Positions 48,018 to 57,110 of a DNA stretch of 64,000 nt are shown here, in pieces. Position numbers and translations under genes: made by a program. Source of the DNA: CAYUMU01 sp964445985 (GTDB lineage Bacteria > Planctomycetota > Planctomycetia > Pirellulales > S012-138); the NCBI GenBank assembly GCA_964445985.1, contig CAYUMU010000020.1:1-64000 (forward strand), written 5' to 3'. Each line of letters starts with the position of its first letter. Within the stretch, counting starts at the first letter, position 1. Below the pieces are notes generated by a model, which saw nothing but the letters and a program-made list of their open reading frames with translations, was not told where the DNA came from and searched no databases.

Positions 48018-48091
48018 GCCAGCGTAGCTTCAATCGGCAGAGCACCGCATTCGTAATGCGGGGGTTGCGAGTTCGACTCTCGCCGCTGGCT
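48018..48091 (+). tRNA. tRNA-Thr (anticodon CGT)
   Basis: 74 bases. The acceptor arms GCCAGCG (48018-48024) and CGCTGGC (48084-48090) pair fully, with discriminator T at 48091. The anticodon arm is CCGCA-TTCGTAA-TGCGG, giving CGT, which reads the Thr codon ACG. The T arm is GCGAG-TTCGACT-CTCGC. CCA is not encoded. The anticodon arm is close to that of bacterial tRNA-Thr(CGU). Confidence 0.93.
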
Positions 48092-48408
48092 CTTATTAAG
48101 CTGTAAGCCACTCAAGGTTTGCAGCTTTTTTCGTTGTTTGTCTCCCCACCTCCTTTAGCGCCGCGGCTTTCATCGCGGCCAGTCCCCCAACCGCTATTGC
48201 TGGCTGATCGAGCCAGTTTGATTGGCCCCGCGTTGAGGCGACTTTCGCCCGTGGCCGGCGAAGGTCGGTTATGGGCGCCGCCGCTGCTACGGTTCTTTAT
48301 CTGCAAAGCCAGCGGATTGCGTATCGCTGGCAGGGGAAGGCAACACGGTCGCTGGTGGAACGAACCCCGTTTCTTGCCTGTTGACCATTACCAGGGGAAG
48401 GCTCGACG
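48092..48408. other. gene-free stretch after the tRNA
   Basis: No gene supported. The sequence GCCTGTTGACCATT before 48400 includes a TTGACC that could be a -35, but no -10 fits before the next gene. An SD (AGGGGAAGG) lies ten bases before its ATG. Confidence 0.35.
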
Positions 48409-49476
48409 ATGAAACTTGTGATTCCTGGCGGCTCGGGGCAAGTGGGCATGGTTCTGGCCAGGGCGTTTGCCAGCGAGGGGCATGAAGTGGTGATCCTCAG
48501 TCGAAAGCCGGGTGTCAATGATCGGCCATGGAGAGTGGTTCCTTGGGATGGGCGAACGTTGGGGTCTTGGACAGCGGAGATCGAAGGGGCCGATGCCCTG
48601 ATCAACCTGGCCGGCCGCAGCGTCAACTGTCGATACACGGCCCACAATCGGCAGGCGATCATGAATTCGCGTCTCGACTCCACGCGCGCGGTCGGCGCCG
48701 CGATCGATGCCTGCCAACAACCGCCCGGCGTGTGGTTGCAAGCCAGCACGGCCACCATTTACTCGCACCGCTACGATGCGGCTAACGACGAGGCGACCGG
48801 TATCCTGGGCGGCGCCGAGCCCAATGTGCCCGATACCTGGCGGTTTAGCATCGACGTGGCCAAACGTTGGGAAAGCGCGGCGGGCGAAGCTAAGCTCAAA
48901 CGCACTCGGCTGGTGTTGCTGCGTTCGGCCATGGTGATGAGCCCCGACTCGGGCGGGGTGTTCGATACGCTGCTGGCCCTGGTTCGCTGGCGCCTGGGCG
49001 GGCGGCACGGCGACGGGACCCAATTCGTATCGTGGATTCACGAATTTGATTTTGTGGGGGCGGTCTCTTGGCTGCTGCAAAATCCCCTGGCAGGGCCGGT
49101 GAATCTGGCATCGCCTTGTCCCCTTCCTAACGGTGAGCTCATGCATGCGCTCCGCGCGGCCTGGGCGAATCGCGGCAGGGCACGTATGGCCAATGGCGCG
49201 GATCGCGGGTCGAAACGCAAGCGGCCCGTTTGGGGCCTGCCGGCGCCGCGAGCCCTGTTGGAACTTGGCACTTTTCTCTTGCGCAGCGAAACCGAATTGG
49301 TGCTCAAGAGCCGCCGCGTGACGCCCGGCCGACTGCTCGAGAGCGGTTTTGATTTCCGCTACCCGCAGTGGGAAGATGCGGCGGCAGAACTTTGCAGCCG
49401 CTGGCCGTTGAAGTCGCCCACCTCGGTACAGACCGCGCGAACCGCGGGTCGGCTGTCGCCAAACTGCTTTTCCTGA
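48409..49476 (+). CDS. TIGR01777-type NAD-dependent epimerase-like protein
   Basis: 355 aa. The N-terminal Rossmann domain has the nucleotide motif GGSGQVGMVLARAF near residue 7, followed by DALINLAGRSVNCRYTAHNR, which is the family hallmark, and LQASTATIYSHRYD, where the usual SDR active-site residues sit. The C-terminus fits DUF1731 (VTPGRLLESGFDFRYPQWED). Related proteins include SulA/YfcH-type epimerases; the substrate is unknown. About 30 residues longer than typical at the end. A good SD precedes the ATG. Confidence 0.9.
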   Translation: MKLVIPGGSGQVGMVLARAFASEGHEVVILSRKPGVNDRPWRVVPWDGRTLGSWTAEIEGADALINLAGRSVNCRYTAHNRQAIMNSRLDSTRAVGAAIDACQQPPGVWLQASTATIYSHRYDAANDEATGILGGAEPNVPDTWRFSIDVAKRWESAAGEAKLKRTRLVLLRSAMVMSPDSGGVFDTLLALVRWRLGGRHGDGTQFVSWIHEFDFVGAVSWLLQNPLAGPVNLASPCPLPNGELMHALRAAWANRGRARMANGADRGSKRKRPVWGLPAPRALLELGTFLLRSETELVLKSRRVTPGRLLESGFDFRYPQWEDAAAELCSRWPLKSPTSVQTARTAGRLSPNCFS

Positions 49477-49651
49477 GCCTCGACGGTTTGCTGGTTGGGG
49501 TCGAACGGCGGGAAAAGCGTTTCCCGGCTCGGTTGGCCTTTTTGGAACGTAAATTAGGGGAACTGCCGGGGAACTTTTTTCTGGCAACCTCCGTCTAAGC
49601 CGGAGCGTGATCGAGGTCGCCGCCTTTCCTTCTATGCCTGAGCCAGCCGTT

Positions 49652-51784
49652 ATGAACCGATTTGTCCGTGAATTTGCCGTCGCCAGCGCCTTGGGGTTGT
49701 TGGCCCTGTCGCCATTGGCCCTTCAAGCGCAAACCAAGGACGACAGCAAAGATAAGGAGTCGCTGCCACTGAACAAAGTGGTGATGTTCAGTTCGGGCGT
49801 GGGATTTTTTGAGCATACGGGCGAAGTCACTGGCGATGCCAACGTGCAATTGCAATTCCGGGTCGACGACGTGAACGATCTGCTTAAAAGCATGGTGGTT
49901 CAAGACTTGGGCGGCGGAAAGGTGTCCACGGTCAGCTATGCGTCCAAAGATCCGATCACTCGCACGCTGCAAACCTTCGCCATCGACCTGACTCGGAACC
50001 CCACCCTGGCCGACCTGCTGACCCAAGTGCGGGGTGAAAAGGTGGAGGTTTACGCGCCCAACCCCATCCAAGGCATCATTCTGGGTGTCGAGACACGCAG
50101 GCAGCAGTTGGGGGAAAAGGAAACGATTGAGGTCGAATACCTTAACCTATTAACCGAAGATGGTTTGCGCAGCGTGGCTCTCCCTTCCGTCATGCGGATT
50201 CGGCTGCTGAATGAAAAGCTCGACGCCGAACTGCGGCAGGCTTTGGCGATTTTGGCCATGAGTCACGCCACGGACAAGAAATCGGTCTCGCTCAACTTCC
50301 GCGGTGAAGGCAAACGGCCGGTGCGCGTGGGCTACATTCAAGAAACTCCCATCTGGAAAACGAGTTACCGCCTGGTGCTCAAAGACGAAGGCAAACCATT
50401 GATCCAAGGCTGGGCCATCGTGGAGAACACCTCGGAAGAAGATTGGAAGGACGTTGACCTGACCCTGGTCAGCGGTCGCCCCATTTCGTTTGTGATGGAT
50501 CTTTATGAGCCGCTGTACGTGGATCGTCCGGTGGTTGAGCCCGAGTTGTTCGCCTCGCTGCGGCCGCAAACCTATGGGCAGGATCTGGCCTCCAAGGATA
50601 AGGAATTCTTGAAGAAGGCAGAGGCAGGCGCCGCGTTTGCGCCGGGTCTGGCAAACGGCCGCTTCGACCAGCAACAACGGGCCGCCCAATCCGGTGAAGC
50701 AAGGGAATCACTCAGCCGCCGCAGTTTGGGCGATGGCAAGGGATCGGGATTTGGAGGCGGCATGGGAGGCATGGGAGGCGCCTTCGATCCGAGCCAAGGC
50801 GTGCAATCGATGGCCCAGGCCGCCGACGTTGGCGAGCTGTTCCAATACAAGATTGAGAACCCTGTTACGCTGCCGCGTCAACGTTCGGCCATGCTGCCGA
50901 TTGTGAACGGCGAAGTGGCCGCGGAAAAGGTCTCCATCTACAACCAGAGCGTGCAAGCCAAGCACCCGCTCAACGGGTTGCAACTGACCAACTCCACTGG
51001 CCTGCACCTGATGCAAGGCCCGATCACGGTGTTCGATGACGGGGCTTATGCTGGTGACGCCCAAATTCAGGATCTACAGCCAGGGACCAAGCGGCTGATC
51101 AGTTACGCGTTGGATCTCAACACCGAAGTCGCTCCGCGGGGCAAACCTCAGACCGAAGACTTGACCAGCGTGAAGTTGGTGAAGGGGGTATTGATCACGA
51201 CGCGGAAATACAACCGCAGCCAGGAGTACGTGATTAAGAACTCCGGCTCCAAGGCCAAGACGGTGTTGATCGAGTATCCCAAAGACGCTACTTGGACCCT
51301 GATTGCTCCTAAAGAACCGAAGGAATCGACTCGCGACCTCTACCGGTTTGCCGTGACCGCCGAGCCCGGCAAGCCCGTCACCCTGGAAGTCAAAGAGCAA
51401 CGGACGGGAACGCAGAACGTGGTGCTCACGAATGTGGACGATAACACCATTTTGTTCTATGTGAACGCCCGCGTGGTTTCCGATGAAGTCAAGGCGGCCC
51501 TCAAAGAAGTCATTCGCCGCAAGCAAGCCTTGAGCGAGATTGCCAATCAGCGGAGGCAGTTGGAACAAGAGCTGAAAGTGATTGACCAGGAGCAAGCCCG
51601 GATTCGGCAAAATATGGCGCAGCTTGATCGGAACGGCGACTTGTATGCTCGCTACGTGAAGAAGTTCGGCGAGCAGGAAGACGCGGTGGAAAAGCTGCGC
51701 TCGCAGATTGCCAAGTTGCAAGCCGATGAGGCCCAGGCCCGCAAAGAGTTGGACGAATACTTGATCGGGCTTTCGATTGAATAG
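49652..51784 (+). CDS. exported DUF4139 protein with C-terminal coiled coil
   Basis: 710 aa from the ATG at 49652 (the frame opens 15 codons earlier). Signal peptide about 1-33 (LLALSPLALQA-QT). DUF4139 features occur in the middle (KTSYRLVLKDEGKPLIQGWA, then EDWKDVDLTLVSGRP). A Gly/Met-rich loop (GSGFGGGMGGMGGAFDPSQG) at about 365-390 looks unstructured. The last 110 residues form a likely coiled coil (RQLEQELKVIDQEQARIRQN). Probably a periplasmic structural protein. Function unknown. It faces the symporter gene tail to tail, across a palindrome. Confidence 0.85.
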   Translation: MNRFVREFAVASALGLLALSPLALQAQTKDDSKDKESLPLNKVVMFSSGVGFFEHTGEVTGDANVQLQFRVDDVNDLLKSMVVQDLGGGKVSTVSYASKDPITRTLQTFAIDLTRNPTLADLLTQVRGEKVEVYAPNPIQGIILGVETRRQQLGEKETIEVEYLNLLTEDGLRSVALPSVMRIRLLNEKLDAELRQALAILAMSHATDKKSVSLNFRGEGKRPVRVGYIQETPIWKTSYRLVLKDEGKPLIQGWAIVENTSEEDWKDVDLTLVSGRPISFVMDLYEPLYVDRPVVEPELFASLRPQTYGQDLASKDKEFLKKAEAGAAFAPGLANGRFDQQQRAAQSGEARESLSRRSLGDGKGSGFGGGMGGMGGAFDPSQGVQSMAQAADVGELFQYKIENPVTLPRQRSAMLPIVNGEVAAEKVSIYNQSVQAKHPLNGLQLTNSTGLHLMQGPITVFDDGAYAGDAQIQDLQPGTKRLISYALDLNTEVAPRGKPQTEDLTSVKLVKGVLITTRKYNRSQEYVIKNSGSKAKTVLIEYPKDATWTLIAPKEPKESTRDLYRFAVTAEPGKPVTLEVKEQRTGTQNVVLTNVDDNTILFYVNARVVSDEVKAALKEVIRRKQALSEIANQRRQLEQELKVIDQEQARIRQNMAQLDRNGDLYARYVKKFGEQEDAVEKLRSQIAKLQADEAQARKELDEYLIGLSIE

Positions 51785-51793
51785 CGGCTCAGA

Positions 51794-51867
51794 GCCTATC
51801 CGAGAACCCTGTTTCCCCCTCAACCCCAACCCTCTCCCGCCAGGGGCGAGGGAGTCATTGGATAGGC
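51794..51867. repeat. nested palindrome between convergent genes
   Basis: GCCTATCC (51794-51801) pairs with GGATAGGC (51860-51867), and inside it CCCTC/GAGGG arms around CCCGCCAGGGG-type sequence form a second stem. It lies between two gene ends and may serve as a bidirectional terminator, though no T-run is present. Confidence 0.5.
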
Positions 51868-51870
51868 CCC

Positions 51871-53646
51871 TTAGCCGATGACTTCTTCCACCAAGTGGCA
51901 AGGCTCGTGCCGTGTTTTCCAGGTGAGGCCGGCGAGATCCTTGCGGTTGGGAAAGACAAAGCTCAACAGCCAACTGGCAACCATCAACACCAGCAGCGCG
52001 AAGGGCATGATCCAGGTAAAACTGATGCCGGGAATCTGCGTAATCACCTCGGCCGTACTGGTGGTTGGGCCGCCGAAGAAGGCAACTTCGGCAGGCGCGA
52101 ACCCAATGCCTTCGGTCCAACCGCGGCTTTGGAGCCAGTGGCCAATTTCGGTGGAATAACCCAGGGCAATGGCGGTGACCAGCCCTAAGAACACACCGCT
52201 GCAAACCGCCTTGCCGCTCACGCGGGGCATGAAGATGGCGACCAGAAACAGCCCTCCCATCGCCGGCGTGATGGCGTTGAAGGTTCGCGGCATGGCGTCC
52301 ACCGCGCCCCACTTGTCGGGCAGGTAACTCAGGCCATAGGCGGCCAGCGTGATAAAGGCGCCGGTAATCAGCGTGAGCCAGCGGGCTTCTTTCACATGGC
52401 TGGTTTTCGCCCGCTGCGTGTGCCCGGCGAGGTCTTTATCTTGCTGGCGGCGCTTGGTTTCGACCGAGATCACGGTGGCAATGGAATTGATGCCGGAGTC
52501 GATGCTGGACATGGCCGCGGCGAGCAGGGCGGAAATGACGGCGCCACCGATGCCCGGTGGCAAGCGATCCACCGAGAACGTGGCAAAGATCATATCGCGG
52601 TCGCTGCGTTTAAGTTCATCGAGGCCGCCGTCCAAAGGAATATCAAAGGCGCCGTCCGCCGTGGTGGTGGCTTGTGAGAAATAGTAATAGAGGATGGCCA
52701 GGCCGACGACCATGAGCATCAAGTTGAGCACCACTCCGAACAGGCTGCCGGTAATGAAGCTGCGGCGCGCCGACTTCATGTCTTTGGTGCTGAAATAGCG
52801 CTGGAGCGTCATTTGATTGCCGGCATGCGTGCAGATGTGCCAGATGCACATGCTGATGGCGACCGTGATGACCGTGGAGCGCGTGAATGGGCTGGGATCA
52901 AAAAACTCGGCCGCCGAAGGGCGGGACTGCCCCAACGCCAGGTTCGCCATCGGCGCTTTCTCGAGCCACTCCGACGAAGCCTGCAGCCAGTCGGGCAGCC
53001 AGGTGCCGGTGGAATACGCCACGTAGCCAATGGCAAAGAAGCCGCCGCCGAGCATCAGAAATACCTGGACCACGTCGGTCCAAATCACGGCTTTCAAACC
53101 GCCCAAAATGGTGTAGATCGTGGAGACCACGCCAATGGTGAAAATGACCCAGAACAGGTCAAAGCCCGTGACGGTGGCCAGGGCTTTCGCCGACAGGAAA
53201 ACCACAAAGCCCATCCACAGCACGGCCATGGCCACGAACAACACCACGCCCAAGGTTCGCGTGGAGCGATCGAAGCGGTACTCAAGATACTCATAAGCGC
53301 TGGTAAAGCGAAACCGCATCATGAACGGCACGATGAACACAATCACAAGCGCCATTTCGACAGGTATTGCCAGCATTTTTCCCAGGTATTGCGTGGCCCC
53401 CGAGTTCCATACCTCGCCCGGCTCGGAGAGGTACGTCAGGCTGGAGAGCAGCGAGGCAATCACGCTCAGACCCACGGCGAACCAGGGCATCCGGCGTCCG
53501 CCGAGGAAGTAGTCGTCGTCGGTCTCTTGCCGCCGCGAGAACCAGACGCCCATTGCCACCATCAACAGCAGATAGGCAATCATCACGGTGTAGTCGGCCC
53601 AGTGCATGGTTCCCAGGGAGTCGGCCGTGGACTTGAGGTCATTCAT
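51871..53646 (-). CDS. sodium:solute symporter (SSS family)
   Basis: 591 aa from the ATG at 53646 (the frame extends 72 codons further, without a signal). About thirteen hydrophobic helices are visible. The family signature region near the N-terminus (ETDDDYFLGGRRMPWFAVGL, near residue 40) and GGLKAVIWTDVVQVFLMLGG near 160 are as in SSS/SGLT transporters. It should import a sugar, carboxylate or similar solute with Na+. Substrate unknown. It is convergent with the DUF4139 gene. Confidence 0.94.
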   Translation of the reverse strand: MNDLKSTADSLGTMHWADYTVMIAYLLLMVAMGVWFSRRQETDDDYFLGGRRMPWFAVGLSVIASLLSSLTYLSEPGEVWNSGATQYLGKMLAIPVEMALVIVFIVPFMMRFRFTSAYEYLEYRFDRSTRTLGVVLFVAMAVLWMGFVVFLSAKALATVTGFDLFWVIFTIGVVSTIYTILGGLKAVIWTDVVQVFLMLGGGFFAIGYVAYSTGTWLPDWLQASSEWLEKAPMANLALGQSRPSAAEFFDPSPFTRSTVITVAISMCIWHICTHAGNQMTLQRYFSTKDMKSARRSFITGSLFGVVLNLMLMVVGLAILYYYFSQATTTADGAFDIPLDGGLDELKRSDRDMIFATFSVDRLPPGIGGAVISALLAAAMSSIDSGINSIATVISVETKRRQQDKDLAGHTQRAKTSHVKEARWLTLITGAFITLAAYGLSYLPDKWGAVDAMPRTFNAITPAMGGLFLVAIFMPRVSGKAVCSGVFLGLVTAIALGYSTEIGHWLQSRGWTEGIGFAPAEVAFFGGPTTSTAEVITQIPGISFTWIMPFALLVLMVASWLLSFVFPNRKDLAGLTWKTRHEPCHLVEEVIG

Positions 53647-53877
53647 GTCAGCTAGGCTCTCTATCGCGAGCGGTGAAATGAGCGGGAGTGTGGTCTGGCC
53701 AGCAGATGGCAGGTTCCGAGCGTCGCCTCGCCCTGATCCTGCGGCCATGATAGCGTGCCCACCGCGGCGATGCACTTTGGCGGCGAAAAACCTGATCTCG
53801 CTCCGATTGGGGGTGGTGGCTTGGCGGAAAGGTTGCCAATCCCGGCCCCAGAATATCTGCAACCGCCCGATGCAGGT

Positions 53878-54309
53878 TCAAATCACAAAGCCAGCGGGAT
53901 CCTCCACGATTTCAAACGCCGTGGCCACTTCGGGAGGAACACGGCAAGGCATCCGCGTGGTCCAGTTGACAAAGGCCCAGTCGGTCGCGGCGCGGGCGAG
54001 CAATACGCCGTCGGCGGCGCGGATCACGTCGAACCGCCGCAGCGAGGTGACGCGGCGAAAGCGGCTGACCCAGGTGCGAATGACCAGTTCGTCGCCCAAC
54101 AGCGCCGACCGCAGGTATTCAATGCGATGGGCACGCACGACGAAGCCGGCCCCGAGCGTTTGATAGGCGGCGGGCGGCCAACCCTGCGCGGCGGAGTGCG
54201 CCAGCGAGGCAGCCTGGGTCCATTGGAGATAGATCAGGTTGTTCACATGGCCCAGGGCGTCGATCTCTTCGGCTTGAACCACGTGGCGATGTTCGTAGAT
54301 GGCGGGCAT
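53878..54309 (-). CDS. acyl-CoA thioesterase (4HBT family)
   Basis: 143 aa from the ATG at 54309; the frame extends 51 codons upstream into the G-rich tract, which is not coding. Hot-dog fold pattern: QAEEIDALGHVNNLIYLQWT with the active-site Asp near residue 17, then RAHRIEYLRSALLGDELVIR and a strand with TDWAFVNWTTRMPCRVP. It hydrolyses acyl-CoA or a related thioester in the cytoplasm. Substrate unknown. Confidence 0.9.
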   Translation of the reverse strand: MPAIYEHRHVVQAEEIDALGHVNNLIYLQWTQAASLAHSAAQGWPPAAYQTLGAGFVVRAHRIEYLRSALLGDELVIRTWVSRFRRVTSLRRFDVIRAADGVLLARAATDWAFVNWTTRMPCRVPPEVATAFEIVEDPAGFVI

Positions 54310-54312
54310 GGG

Positions 54313-54360
54313 CGGCGGGGCTGGGGATTGGGGGCTGGGGGATAGGAAGTGGTGGTTGGG
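54313..54360 (+). other. G-rich tract with quadruplex potential
   Basis: Several runs of three to five G in 48 bases, including CTGGGGATTGGGGGCTGGGG, just upstream of the thioesterase start. Resembles the tract at 219-275 in composition and order. Confidence 0.4.
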
Positions 54361-54623
54361 CTGTTGCGAGGCGGCTCGTTCATTATTGAGGTTTTTGGCT
54401 CCACGAATACCCGGGGAAATTGAATCGGCGCCCCTCGGTGTGCTGGCGATGCTGGCTGGCATTCGAGGGCGGCTGCCGATCGCGGGAATTTTTCGACATG
54501 GGACGAATGTGCTGGTTTTATCGATTATTCCGTGCCGATGAACTGTAAGGAACAGGCGGAGGAGTCCGTGGCGGGCTGTTATCGCGCGTCGGACCGAGAT
54601 CTATTCAAGCAGAGGAATACTCC

Positions 54624-55457
54624 ATGAAAAGTTTGCAGGGGGCCTTGGTTGCCATGCTGGCGACTTTGGTAGTCACGGGCGTCGCCACGGCGCAACAGTA
54701 TTCGGCTGGCAACGTGGAAGCGCGCCGCGTTTCTCACAGTCCCGCATACATCGTCTCGGAACCTGCTCCTTATGGTTGCCACGGCGGCAATTGCGGCGGG
54801 GGCTGCTGCCCTCCCAACGATTGTTGCAATCCCTGCCAGAAGCATGGCCTGGCCGTGTTATGGGAGCGGATGAAGAAAAAGATGTGCGAACGCAACAACT
54901 GCAAAAAGAGTTGCTGCCAGAGCGCTTGCTGCGAGCCGGTGTGCAAGGTCGAGCAAACCTGCCGTGCTGAACCCACTTGCAAGGTCGAACCCAGTTGCTG
55001 TGCCGAACCGGCCTGCTGCGCGGAGCCAACGTGCGTGGCCGATTCCCACTGCTGCTCACAGAAGACGTGTTGCCCTCACCCAATTAGCTGTGCGCCGGAG
55101 CTTGGCCCTTGCTGCAGCGAGAAGAAGTTTTCGCTGTGCAACCTGTTCCAGCGGAAGAAAAAGAATCAAAACTGCAACCGGAGTTGCTGTGAGGCCGGGC
55201 AGTGCGACGGCGGCTGCTGCCAGATGGGCTTTCCGCCCTCTTCTTACCGGGGCGGTTATCCGGTGTATCACGGTCATGAGACGGCGCCGATGGAACAGCA
55301 CCGCGCTGCTCCCCAGCCGCGTGAAGAACTGATGCCGCCTCCGCCGCCGCGGCCCACGGTTGAGCAAACTTCGAACGAGCGGGCCTACCCCAGCCGCGGC
55401 GTTGCCCGGCCACCGGTTCCGGCCGCTTCGTACGGCACTCGCCGGGGGCCGATCTAA
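54624..55457 (+). CDS. very Cys-rich secreted protein
   Basis: 277 aa with 35 cysteines, a good SD and a signal peptide (about 1-23, VVTGVATA-QQ). Cysteines come mostly as CC pairs or C-x3-C spaced by short repeats of the type (C)AEPxC, (C)KVExxC, with a basic helical patch (WERMKKKMCERNN) near residue 77. The tail is Pro-rich. It is exported and should be heavily cross-linked, perhaps in the cell wall or stalk. The repeat unit is clear but I cannot name a family. Followed by a strong terminator. Confidence 0.8.
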   Translation: MKSLQGALVAMLATLVVTGVATAQQYSAGNVEARRVSHSPAYIVSEPAPYGCHGGNCGGGCCPPNDCCNPCQKHGLAVLWERMKKKMCERNNCKKSCCQSACCEPVCKVEQTCRAEPTCKVEPSCCAEPACCAEPTCVADSHCCSQKTCCPHPISCAPELGPCCSEKKFSLCNLFQRKKKNQNCNRSCCEAGQCDGGCCQMGFPPSSYRGGYPVYHGHETAPMEQHRAAPQPREELMPPPPPRPTVEQTSNERAYPSRGVARPPVPAASYGTRRGPI

Positions 55458-55946
55458 GGTCGGGCGCCCCAACCTATAGCAAAGCCTAAGACGCAGGGCC
55501 TGCCGCTAAGGCGGCTGTTTCCTTCCTGGCCGGGAAGAAAACAGCCGCCTTTTTTCGTTGGGCGCCGCATTTGCCAATATGTGATGCGTGGATGCTCCAT
55601 ACCTGCGAGGAGTCGTTCCAGCCACCCGCGAACCGGCACGATCGGCGCAATGCGATCAATCCGCCTGGGCAACGGGCGCGGGGCGTTGTTGCAAAAAACC
55701 ATCATGATTACGTTTGACAACCCAGTCCTTGCGAGCAAGCGTCTTAGAGTGCCCAGCTGTGTGTCAAAGAGCGGGCAGCGCATGGAGACCTTCTGGCGCG
55801 GCCGTACCGGTTCGTTGCTTGAGGGGTTGATCGCAACTATGGTGAAGTTTGTTGTCACCCCTGCGCGAGGGCGACCCGGGTAGCTGTTGTCTGCAATCGT
55901 GGAGTCGATCGGGACGGATTTCCGCTTGAAAAGGTGCGAAGTTAGC
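55458..55946. other. gene-free stretch
   Basis: Holds the terminator of the Cys-rich gene and about 390 further bases with a short frame of about 100 residues at 55581-55883 that is not protein-like. Promoter elements for the export genes were not recognised. Confidence 0.4.
55508..55555 (+). terminator. rho-independent terminator of the Cys-rich gene
   Basis: The 13-bp arms AAGGCGGCTGTTT (55508-55520) and AAACAGCCGCCTT (55539-55551) pair fully, with further pairing inside the loop, and a T-run follows. Confidence 0.92.
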
Positions 55947-57110
55947 GTGAAAGCAGCAGTGTCACTCATTCTGGGACTGGTGTTGGGAGCCGTGGCGGGC
56001 TGGTATGGCCCGCGTTATTTGGCTCCCGGCCCTAGCGCGCGCCCCCAGCCTTTAGCGTCCCATCCGGTGCAACCAGAAAGGGTGAAAGCATTGGGCCGCA
56101 TCGTGCCGGAGGCCGGCGTGATTGAAATTGGCGCTTTGCCCACGGAGCTGATCGAAAATATTGCGGTCCATGAGGGAGAGAATGTCAGCCCTGGCGCCCT
56201 GCTCGCAACCCTTTCCAGTTATGCGTTGCTGGAGTCGAAGATACAGGGTTTGCGGGCCAAGTTGGCCGAATCGCAACAGCAAGCGGCCGCGGAGCGGAAC
56301 CTGATCGATGCCCAGATTCGCCAGGCGGAGTTGGCGGCGGAAGAGGCCCAACTGAGCGACTTCGACGTGGTGTCGCAGAAGCGACAGATCGAACTGTTGG
56401 CAGATAATTTGAAGCAGGGCGAGGCAGAGTTGAAACGGCTGCTCGACGCTCCCGACTCGTTGGTTTCGAAACAAGATAAAGAACGGCAAAAACTGGCCGT
56501 CGACCAGGCCGAGGCGGAGTTGGCGACGGCCAGTCGCAACCTGGAAAAGGCAAAACTGGCGCAAGACCTGGCGAAACGAACGGCCGAAGCCCAGAAAGAC
56601 GTCCTCGAAAAAACCAAACAGAAGGTCGATGCCCAACTGCCAACCGCCTCGCTCACGGCAGAGTTGGCCGCGGTGAAAGCCCAGCAAGCTCAAACGCAAT
56701 TGCGGGCTCCCGTGCAGGGCCGAATTCTCGATATCTCGGCCCACGCGGGCGAACTGGTTGGCAATCGCTCGATCATGAGAATGGCCGATGTGACCAACAT
56801 GGCCGTGATTGCCGAAGTGTACGAGTCGGCCAAGAATTCCGTAAAACTGAACCAGGCGGCCGTGATCACCGGACCCGCTATCGAGAAGGAATTGCGGGGA
56901 CACGTGGTGAAGATCAGCCCCATTGTCGCTTCGCCCCAGGTTCGCAGCCTGGACCCGTTTGCTCCTTCCGACCGGCGGGTGTTCGAAGTGAAGATCTTGC
57001 TCGATGACGAGAAAAGCCACGAGCTTGCCCGCGACCTGGTGAATGCGCCGGTTGACGTCACCTTTGGCGCGGTTGCCCCACCCAACAACCAGCCGTCTGG
57101 ATCGCCATGA
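55947..57110 (+). CDS. HlyD/DevB-type periplasmic adaptor
   Basis: 387 aa from a GTG at 55947 with AAAAGG upstream. One N-terminal membrane anchor (SLILGLVLGAVAGWYGPRYL) is followed by a lipoyl half-motif (ENVSPGALLATL), a long coiled coil (about 85-250) and the second lipoyl/beta-barrel part (QTQLRAPVQGRILDISAHAG). The order fits DevB-type adaptors of ABC exporters. Its stop overlaps the permease start (ATGA), so the genes are coupled. Confidence 0.9.
   Translation: MKAAVSLILGLVLGAVAGWYGPRYLAPGPSARPQPLASHPVQPERVKALGRIVPEAGVIEIGALPTELIENIAVHEGENVSPGALLATLSSYALLESKIQGLRAKLAESQQQAAAERNLIDAQIRQAELAAEEAQLSDFDVVSQKRQIELLADNLKQGEAELKRLLDAPDSLVSKQDKERQKLAVDQAEAELATASRNLEKAKLAQDLAKRTAEAQKDVLEKTKQKVDAQLPTASLTAELAAVKAQQAQTQLRAPVQGRILDISAHAGELVGNRSIMRMADVTNMAVIAEVYESAKNSVKLNQAAVITGPAIEKELRGHVVKISPIVASPQVRSLDPFAPSDRRVFEVKILLDDEKSHELARDLVNAPVDVTFGAVAPPNNQPSGSP

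Noticed and set aside
55581..55883. 100-residue frame after the Cys-rich gene
   Set aside because: No SD, no family feature, irregular composition.
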